Below are positions 56,994-64,000 of a stretch of DNA of 64,000 nucleotides, in pieces. The position numbers and the translations under genes were made by a program. The notes under the pieces are model-generated. The model saw nothing but the letters and a program-made list of their open reading frames with translations. It was not told where the DNA came from and made no database searches. The stretch is from Amoebophrya sp. A120 (lineage: Eukaryota; Sar; Dinophyceae; Syndiniales; Amoebophryaceae). The DNA is taken from positions 5,141,709-5,205,708 of the forward strand of contig CAJINV010000002.1 of the NCBI GenBank assembly GCA_905178155.1, given 5' to 3'. Each line of letters begins with the position of its first letter. Position 1 is the first letter of the stretch.

Positions 56994-59276
56994 GGGTAGT
57001 CGATAAAGTAAGTGTTGGAATTATTTCAGAGTGAAATGTTAAATCGTATGTCGGGGTGGAGATGAACTTTTTTATACAAGTAAGAGCTACAACGCTGTGT
57101 TGAGAGCACGAAGTATCGTATTTTCTGTTCTTTTGATTCGTTTTCCCCTTATTTTCGATGACCAAGTAACGAAGAGAAAATGAAAAATTGAGTCATGACA
57201 CTCGCAATACCTCCTGCCCAGTCGAGTGAATGTAAGGAATAGAAGCGTAACGATCAAAAACATAAGTAGTACCAGCGCAAACAGACCTATCATATCCATC
57301 TTTACAACTTTACACATTTTCTAGAGGAACTGCAATTACACAAGGCACTGACTAGGTCACGACTTGTTTGTACTCATTGTATTTTGAATTTGCAATTATG
57401 CGGAGCTGGTGTGCGCCGGATGACGATAAGGGCGCATCTAAGCCGTGAGGCGAAATGTATTTCGTAAAAATCCTTTTTCCATTATGTTTTGTCATTTGAG
57501 AAAGAGAGCAAGGAGCTTCTCCGGAAATTTTTGCATAGAAGTAGATAAACACACCATAGTCTGTATCTGAATCTGATCCATCGTGTAGCAAAGCCCAGAG
57601 TCGTGATCTTACGGAAATTTTCAACGGATGAGTGTGGACCTTTTCACAAATACGTACGTTTTGTGAAGGCAGGATGAGCTGCAGCTGATCCAGAATTTGA
57701 TGCGCCATAATGTTTTCCCACTCGGCTAGCCTGTTCTCACGGACAGGCGGGCTGTCAGAAACCTTTATCCCAAATCAATGGCAACAAATTCGTGGAGTTT
57801 CTCATCCACTAGGGTTCTGTTGAAGATTTCATGAAAGAATAAACCAAAGACTAGCGCACGTTAGCGCACTGCTATTGGAAAATGCATTCGAAAGTAAAAA
57901 ATGTTCCCAGGGCCGGTAATTGAAAGCAGTCGCGGCTTGATGCGGTCTCCAAACACTCCCAAGTGGATCTTCATAAAAAGCAGATCTTTGATCTTCAACT
58001 ACACCAGATCTCGAATAGTGGGTGTGAGAAAACATGATCGACCGCAGCATTTCTGAGAGAGGACAGAGAGATCTCAAAAAAAATTGGGCCACCTGGACGT
58101 GCATTTTTTCAAATGATGACACCTTTTGAGATACAGCATACACCGTTTCTCAAACATTCGCAGTAAGTGTCCTACTAAGCGGCTGCAGTGACCGCTGTAG
58201 CTGCGTATGCTGGACAAACTTCCTTAGATGTCTGACACATTGTTTCCAGAGTTTGTTTTGCAATTCAGATGTTGATTTTGGATGCCATGCTGTGCATCAC
58301 TTTTCCTCCTGCGCAGCGATATCGATCTTGTCCCGAGCACCAACCGGCTTTCGGCTGTCTGTGGTGTTTCGGCTTCGGTAGCGTCCCAGAGAAAGTCTGT
58401 GTGGTCGAAGGCGCAAGCCTCCCTCACGATCCTGCTTCATATTCCTTGTCGCGGCAGGAGCGCGTTCGGTGGATCCTTGCGAGGAGCCACCTTGCGTAGG
58501 GTCGCACTGCGGCCAAACTGCCGGGTCAAACCATGGAGCTGACAGACGTTGAGAAATTAATTTCAGAACTGTTGTTAATCGGCCAGAAGTTTTCTATGCG
58601 CATGGCCGTCTCCGGCTCGATCTTTCTTACGCCACATCGCCGCCAGAGTGAAAAATTCGGAATCGTCACCCCGCGTTCGTGAAGGGCAGAAGGATTGTTC
58701 TGTGCCGTCCGTCCTATGATCCTCGCGGGATACCAACAGAAGAGTTTAGGAGATTTTGTCATGCTGTATGGCATGGCGGTCTACCTTCACTCGGCTCATA
58801 CTACGTCGTCTTTCGATTTTTCCCATTCGAAATTGGCGCAACCTTGGTGATCTACAGTTGGTTCCGAATTTGAAAGAGCGAGAAGTTCCAGCAAGTTCTA
58901 CATGGTCGTGGCTGTGCGGAGTTGACATCATGATCGACCACAGCTCCTGCTCCAGATCAGATGATCTTAGGAAATGCCAAAGATGTTGTACTTGCAGCAA
59001 GATGAGATGATCACAGGTCAAATACTCAGTTGAGGTATGAATAACGATTTTTGCAATGGTAATGAATCTACGAACAGCTTGCGGACGCACGCAAATCCAC
59101 TAGAAATTATTTTCGACATCGTCTGCACAGACTAAGTGGTTTTATCTGCTTCCCCATCAGTTTAGGACCTACGTACTTTCTCTCACCACGACGACCCTCA
59201 TCTGTTAGTTTTTCTTTTTCACGACCTAGCGACCAGCTTTGTAATTCCGCTTCCGTGTGATGCAAAAGTGGGAAAA
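56994..59276. other. Long intergenic region with doubtful minus-strand exons
   Basis: About 2.3 kb. Minus-strand frames at 57352-57708, 57829-58143 and 58746-59090 might be exons of a reverse gene: two share a pattern (RSIMFSHTHYSRSGVVEDQRSAF and WSIMMSTPHSHDHVELAG...RSF). I could not join them in phase, so no gene is called. Confidence 0.35.
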
Positions 59277-61994
59277 ATGGCAAAAGCTGCGACCACGACT
59301 TCACCGAAGCTCCCCAATCCGAAAAGACCCAGCATGAAAAATGCGAAAGGAAAGGGAAAAGGAAAAGCGAAGTTCAAGCAGCACAACAAGGGGCAAAAAA
59401 AAGAGCATCAGCTGCACAAGAGGAAGAATGTTACTACGAAGGAACCAGACGACCCGCTCGCGGCCAAAAGCGACACTACACCCGGAGCTGCAGCTGCGAT
59501 TTCGTCGAAGCTAAAACGGGAGAGGAAAGAGCGGGTCTTCCAGTTGAACAAGGAGCTGGCGAAATTGGCCAAGTACCGCAGCAACGATGATTGTCAGAAA
59601 AAGTTGCAGGAAGTGCTGCAGAAATTTCAAGCAGAAAACCTCGACTTTTCCTCCCACACGCTTTCCACCGTGATTAACTGCTACGTGAGACTGGGCAAAT
59701 TAGCGGAGGCGTTGCGGGTTTTCCATGACCAGGAGAGCCGACGCAATGATCATGGCGGGACGAGTGCAGGAGCTACGACTTCGACTGGTTCGACTGCCTT
59801 CTTCGAGAAGAACCTTGTGGCTGCGACGGCCTTGCTGAAGGGAGTGTTTGTGGAGGGGGGAGACGTGGAGAATGCGAAGAGGTTGGTGCAGAAATTTGTG
59901 ATGTGCAGAAGCTGCAACAGCAGTGCAATAAAAGCAGAAATGAACAAGGAGGAAACCGCTCGAGACTCTTTCGACGCCGAAGCGCACTCCCGGTTCATCA
60001 CGACGTTTTTCCGCGGATGCTTGCGCTGGGGCGAAGTGGAGTTGGCGATGTCGTTTTACACACAGCTACGCACTACTGCGCCTGCTGCTGGTGATACTAT
60101 TGCATCACTACAAACAGCTGGAGCGACTTCTTCGTCGTGCGCGTCGGAACACGAGCAGAGCAAAACAAAAGGCGTTCTTTCCCGCTCAGTACTTTTACCA
60201 GAGGCGGGATTGGTCTACTTGGTGAAGCTGTGTGCGCAGGCGTTGAGATTAAAGACCGCGAAGGAGATTTTAGAAGAGAACGGGATGGATTTGTTCGGCG
60301 ATAGTATCAAGACGATGGACAGTTTTTCTGTACTCCCAGACGTTGAAAAAGTAGAACAGCTGCCAGAAGACGCACAGAAACAAAGCACTGAGAGGACGTC
60401 GACATCATCAAGAGCGAAGGACGGGGAACAGGAGAATAAATCTTCGTCAAAAGAAAAGGCCAACCTGTTCAAGCAGTGCCTTCTCTCGAAAGTATCCATG
60501 CTGACCGCGATCGCCCGCGCCCGGCTGTTGATGCGGCAGAAAGCAAAATTTTCGAAAACGAGGAAGCAGGCGGGAAAGATTTTGAAGAAATTTTTCTCCA
60601 CCACCGCAGCAGCGAAGCGGGAGGAGAAGAACAAAAAACAGAAAACTACGAAGGATTCCTTCGCGACGTTCCAAGTGCACTCCGCAAAGGACCTGCAGCA
60701 GGAACTGAAACAATTGGAAGCGTTGTCCACCGGGTTTCTGAATGCAGCAGCAGAAGAGACGGTGGTTGAAGAAAATCAAGCCGATAGTAAATACGGCTAC
60801 CTCGAGGATTGCTACAATCGCTTTTCTTTCACGGGGTTGGCACCCATAGACGGGAACAAGGGCAAATTGGGTAAGACCTCCGAACATGAGCCGCTTGCTA
60901 GTAAAATGAATGCGGATCATTCTTCCTCTAGTTCTAGTACCGCTCGGGATCGCAGAACAGACTTGGGCTACCGGGCCGCCGCGCAAGGGCCGCTTGAACA
61001 AGGAACGAGACTACACCCTGCTGCAGCACCTTCGACCGATCATGGTAAAAAAACCTCCGCATCCAGTGCGAAGCTGATCGTCGAAGTGGGCGCGGGCAAC
61101 GGAGACTGGATTTTGCAGAAGGCAAGAGACTACCAAGAACTACAAAATAAGGGAGCAACTACGTCTTCCCCTGCAAAACCCCTCCCGCAACCCACCCGGT
61201 TCATCGCCTCTGAGCTGCGGTTTGAGCGTTGCGCGCGGATTTGGTCGGATGCAGTGCTGCAAAAGTTGGACAACGTGGAAGTCATCGGCGGCGACGCGAA
61301 AGTCGCTTTGTCGAGGAACGAGAATCATCTAATGTCACGAACGTGGTCAGGGACCACGATGAACAATGAAAGCAAAGCAGGGCAACTCGTCGCTGCTGTG
61401 AAGCCAGATTCTGTGGACCTCTTAATCAGCAACTTCCCCGAGCCGCCGCAGTGGAACTTCAAGATGAGCGAAAGGGGTAGTTCATCTTCTGTTCCTGCAG
61501 TAGAAACAAGCGCCGCGTTGTCGTCGTCGGAGGTAGAAAAGAATAAAGCTGCCGTCGACCTACAGGATCACGCAGCAGAAGAACAACAAGCGGAGCTGCA
61601 ACATGAAAATCACCTGTTGACCAAAGATTTCCTGAACAACGTCGTGCATAAGCTGTTGAAGAAAAACCAATGTGGTGTCTTCCTCGTGTTTTCCGACAAT
61701 CTGAATTATTTGCACTGGATCGCGAATTTTGCCTTAGACAAAAAGCTGTGGGCGGAAGCTGGGGATAAAGATAAAGAAACTGGGTATAATGGTGCGGAGG
61801 AAGGAACTGCAGAAGATTCATCTAGTGCGGAGGACATCAACTCCGGCGCAGCGAAAAAAAAGAGTATGAAGATAAAAGTTCACGAAGGCCGCCCTTCGGA
61901 GTGTGTAACGACGAAGAAAACATACTTTGACCGCCTCTGGGCGCAGGGGAAGAAGAACAGTCGGGGGTACGTCAGGGTCGTCGCCGTGAAGTGA
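59277..61994 (+). CDS. PPR-like plus TrmB-like methyltransferase fusion
   Basis: A 905-aa single-exon protein. ATG 59277 gives MAKAATTTSPKLPNPKRPSM, followed by a very Lys-rich stretch that could serve as a targeting or RNA-binding tail. PPR-like repeats follow: HTLSTVINCYVRLGKLAEAL with RVF, then AATALLKGVFVEGGDVENAK and ITTFFRGCLRWGEVELAMSF. After a Lys-rich linker the C-terminal third resembles tRNA (guanine-N7) methyltransferase: SAM motif LIVEVGAGNGDWILQKA (about residue 600), RFIASELRFERCARIW, then DLLISNFPEPPQWNF (family: NFPDPW) and FLNNVVHKLLKKNQCGVFLV with FSDN. Low-complexity inserts lengthen the fold. A reasonable inference is an organellar tRNA methyltransferase guided by its own RNA-binding repeats. 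Substrate and activity are unproven. Confidence 0.78.
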   Translation: MAKAATTTSPKLPNPKRPSMKNAKGKGKGKAKFKQHNKGQKKEHQLHKRKNVTTKEPDDPLAAKSDTTPGAAAAISSKLKRERKERVFQLNKELAKLAKYRSNDDCQKKLQEVLQKFQAENLDFSSHTLSTVINCYVRLGKLAEALRVFHDQESRRNDHGGTSAGATTSTGSTAFFEKNLVAATALLKGVFVEGGDVENAKRLVQKFVMCRSCNSSAIKAEMNKEETARDSFDAEAHSRFITTFFRGCLRWGEVELAMSFYTQLRTTAPAAGDTIASLQTAGATSSSCASEHEQSKTKGVLSRSVLLPEAGLVYLVKLCAQALRLKTAKEILEENGMDLFGDSIKTMDSFSVLPDVEKVEQLPEDAQKQSTERTSTSSRAKDGEQENKSSSKEKANLFKQCLLSKVSMLTAIARARLLMRQKAKFSKTRKQAGKILKKFFSTTAAAKREEKNKKQKTTKDSFATFQVHSAKDLQQELKQLEALSTGFLNAAAEETVVEENQADSKYGYLEDCYNRFSFTGLAPIDGNKGKLGKTSEHEPLASKMNADHSSSSSSTARDRRTDLGYRAAAQGPLEQGTRLHPAAAPSTDHGKKTSASSAKLIVEVGAGNGDWILQKARDYQELQNKGATTSSPAKPLPQPTRFIASELRFERCARIWSDAVLQKLDNVEVIGGDAKVALSRNENHLMSRTWSGTTMNNESKAGQLVAAVKPDSVDLLISNFPEPPQWNFKMSERGSSSSVPAVETSAALSSSEVEKNKAAVDLQDHAAEEQQAELQHENHLLTKDFLNNVVHKLLKKNQCGVFLVFSDNLNYLHWIANFALDKKLWAEAGDKDKETGYNGAEEGTAEDSSSAEDINSGAAKKKSMKIKVHEGRPSECVTTKKTYFDRLWAQGKKNSRGYVRVVAVK

Positions 61995-62526
61995 TGCAAA
62001 GGAGGTTGAGATCATAATTCAAATTCTTTGACTGCATCACAGCGGTGGGCTACTGAATTTCACAGGGTGAAAGTCAATGAAACTTACTTCATCTGTGATC
62101 GATCGTGGAGAACGTGAAACTACCACCGCAATTACTGATTCCGTTCGAGGACAGGTCGACCAGCATGATGCGACAAAGCGAATGATAAGGAAGAAACAAG
62201 AAAGCAAAAACCTTTTGAATGAGACATTTTGCTGCTCGTATGTGGGTGGTGTTCCTGGTCGTGTCAGCGCGTGTTCTGTCAACATATCCGGGAAAAATAC
62301 TTTTGGCGATGAAGCTTGGCAGTTTATTCTTGTTCTCTTTCTATATGATTTTGATGAATTTTCTGTGCTTCGCGCTCCACTGTCCTATTTCAGGTGAGTC
62401 TTGCTTGTGAATCTGAATCTGTGTCGTGGCTGTGCTTCTATGTGAATTCATACTTGAGGTGCTTCCGTGGTAAACAAACGGCCCTGGTCAAAATTTATTA
62501 TTCAAAGCACAAGCAGCACCAGCACA
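61995..62526. other. Intergenic region
   Basis: About 530 bp. A short frame at 62219-62410 looks hydrophobic but has no support. No repeat seen. Confidence 0.4.
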
Positions 62527-64000
62527 ATGACAATGACTTCGACGTCCTCCGACCAGAGGCATCATCCTCCGTCGCTTCCCCGGAAGCGTGCAGAGCCTGC
62601 TGCACATGAAGACCTGACAGCAGACCACGTAGGTTTCCAAGTGCAGCGAGAACATGCGACGTCCACGCCTTCCGAGGACAAAGCACGATTAGCTCCAGGA
62701 GCCACCGACAGGATCTCTCTCGAGCAGGCGAAGCTGCTGCAGGCGCTTCTCACTGCGGAGCTGTATGAAGAGTTGGTCTATCCAACGCCTCCACCGCATT
62801 GGTTTCCAGAAGACAAAACGCGACCGATTGGTGACGTCGAACCATCTTCGACAGAACATCCAGCAGGTACTACAGTTTTTTCCCCGCTGACATCTTCTTC
62901 GAAGGTGGAAAATAAAATGCCGCGGGGAACGAGCCACAAAGAAAAAACGCACCATCCTCATGGCGATTGGGACCACCTGGTCGAGTGGAACGAGGGGGAA
63001 AATTCGTGGCAAATCCAAAAACCCTTCCGCACCTACGCGGCCGTTGTCGGGGATTTAAACGACGTCCACAACGTGCAGATCCGCTGTTTGCTCTGCAAAA
63101 ACGCGCGGGGCAGGCCGATTTACTTCGACAAGTGGCATTTCGAGTCCGACAAACACAAAGCGCACATTGTCGATCGGGAGAGAGTGCTTGACATAGCACT
63201 GGGACTGAAATTTGGAGCAGTACAACCGAGGCTGCTGGCGGAGAGTTCTTTGCTCTCCGGCGGTAGAAGAAGTACTGCTGCGGCTTCGTCGAAGGGAAAG
63301 AAACTCTCAGCCTCGTCCTCAAAAGTATTAGGATACACGTCGGGCGGAAAAGAAAATCAATTCCTCGATTTAACCCGTCCGTTCAAATACTTTCCCCCCT
63401 TGATCATTCTGCGCAGGTGGTGCGAAAAAACCAGAACCCTCCGCCCTATGCTGCATTGCCTGCTGTGTGCGCAGTTCAAAGATTGCTTCCAGTGCGACGA
63501 GCCAGTGACGAGAAGGCTATGGCGGCTTATGTTGACGGCAAATAAGAACATGGAAGACGAAGACAGACAATCGGAGGACACAGAGCGGCTGTTGGAAACC
63601 GTCAAGCACGGGTTGAATTCGATCAACAGCTGCTGGCGGCACCGAAACGAAGTGTATTACGCTTACAGCAACGAGGCGTGGGACTCGGCACACGCGAAAA
63701 AAGCGCGGTGGAAGGTCGAGCGCATGCGAGAGTTCGTCCTACAGTCAGATCCGGTTTTCTACCGAGATGGGAAAGGATTTCCGTTTGATCAGGCGTATTT
63801 TTGGGGGGATATAATCGACGAGGACGATGAGCAGGGTCGTTCCGGGGAAGATGACTTTATTTGCATACCGGCAGTTCCACCAGCAACTCCGGGCCTTCTT
63901 GTGTCTGGAGAGACAGAGGTCAACAGTAATGCAGGAAGAACACCAAAGAATGGCTCTCCCCAAGTAGACATTGTGCCTCGAGAACAAACGGACTTGCTGA
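62527..64000 (+). CDS. 5' part of a CxxC-motif protein, unrecognised
   Basis: The frame from ATG 62527 (MTMTSTSSDQRHHPPSLPRK) stays open to the window edge, at least 491 residues; the 3' end is missing. The first 150 residues are polar and disordered. A folded part follows: YAAVVGDLNDVHNVQIRCLL then CKNARGRPIYFDKWHFESDK and HKAHI, where C-x2-C and two His could form a zinc site of C2H2 type. A second CLLC (HCLLCAQFKDCFQC) lies about 130 residues later, in a Trp/Arg-rich helical region (RRLWRLMLTANKN; SINSCWRHRNEVYYAYSNEA). No family recognised. An acidic segment (IIDEDDEQGRSGEDDF) comes near the edge. Confidence 0.72.
   Translation, partial: MTMTSTSSDQRHHPPSLPRKRAEPAAHEDLTADHVGFQVQREHATSTPSEDKARLAPGATDRISLEQAKLLQALLTAELYEELVYPTPPPHWFPEDKTRPIGDVEPSSTEHPAGTTVFSPLTSSSKVENKMPRGTSHKEKTHHPHGDWDHLVEWNEGENSWQIQKPFRTYAAVVGDLNDVHNVQIRCLLCKNARGRPIYFDKWHFESDKHKAHIVDRERVLDIALGLKFGAVQPRLLAESSLLSGGRRSTAAASSKGKKLSASSSKVLGYTSGGKENQFLDLTRPFKYFPPLIILRRWCEKTRTLRPMLHCLLCAQFKDCFQCDEPVTRRLWRLMLTANKNMEDEDRQSEDTERLLETVKHGLNSINSCWRHRNEVYYAYSNEAWDSAHAKKARWKVERMREFVLQSDPVFYRDGKGFPFDQAYFWGDIIDEDDEQGRSGEDDFICIPAVPPATPGLLVSGETEVNSNAGRTPKNGSPQVDIVPREQTDLL

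Noticed and set aside
1-64000. CRISPR arrays, rRNA or tRNA genes, spliced-leader genes
   Set aside because: I saw no regularly spaced direct repeats, rRNA blocks or tRNA arms while reading. I could not run a tRNA or covariance search, so a single tRNA could be missed.

Overview
The window is nuclear DNA from a compact, intron-bearing eukaryote. Exons with consistent phase, multi-domain proteins separated by 0.05-2.3 kb gaps, and non-coding inserts that split reading frames rule out a bacterial origin. The most telling marks are short intron-like insertions (introners) with terminal inverted repeats and 5-bp target duplications, many of which do not end in GT/AG. From family knowledge this fits parasitic dinoflagellates of the Amoebophrya/Syndiniales type, where invasive non-canonical introns have been reported. 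A RAP-domain protein also suits an alveolate. The taxonomic call is inference; I saw no rRNA, organellar or spliced-leader sequence to settle it.

Layout. Bases 3-584 are the 3' end of a plus-strand gene. Bases 792-15651 are one 14,860-bp DNA element with 381-bp terminal inverted repeats (identical by eye) and a perfect 8-bp target duplication (AGGCAGTA). It carries two large multi-exon minus-strand genes with no recognised host function (1,318 aa at 9084-14381, about 895 aa at 2115-7904). A complete tyrosine recombinase gene (6047-6829) lies on the opposite strand inside an intron of the second. One host-type introner sits in an intron of the first.

From 16487 to 26280 runs one multi-exon gene built of two alternating repeat modules. 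Bases 27366-43908 hold mostly single-copy genes: a type II membrane protein, a low-complexity protein, a RAP protein, a small coiled-coil-like protein, a DHHC palmitoyltransferase, an RRM-WW-RRM protein and a small two-helix membrane protein. Bases 43959-52878 hold tandem paralogues with possible N-myristoylation sites, shot through with introners. Bases 53912-56993 encode an unknown membrane protein with three introners; 59277-61994 a protein joining a PPR-like region to a TrmB-like methyltransferase; 62527-64000 the start of a CxxC-containing protein that runs off the window.

Two kinds of mobile DNA dominate: one large, apparently recent TIR element containing a tyrosine recombinase, and at least ten small introners in six TIR groups. 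Removing an introner plus one target copy restores the host reading frame in eight cases by direct frame check, and with a one-base TSD mismatch in two of those.
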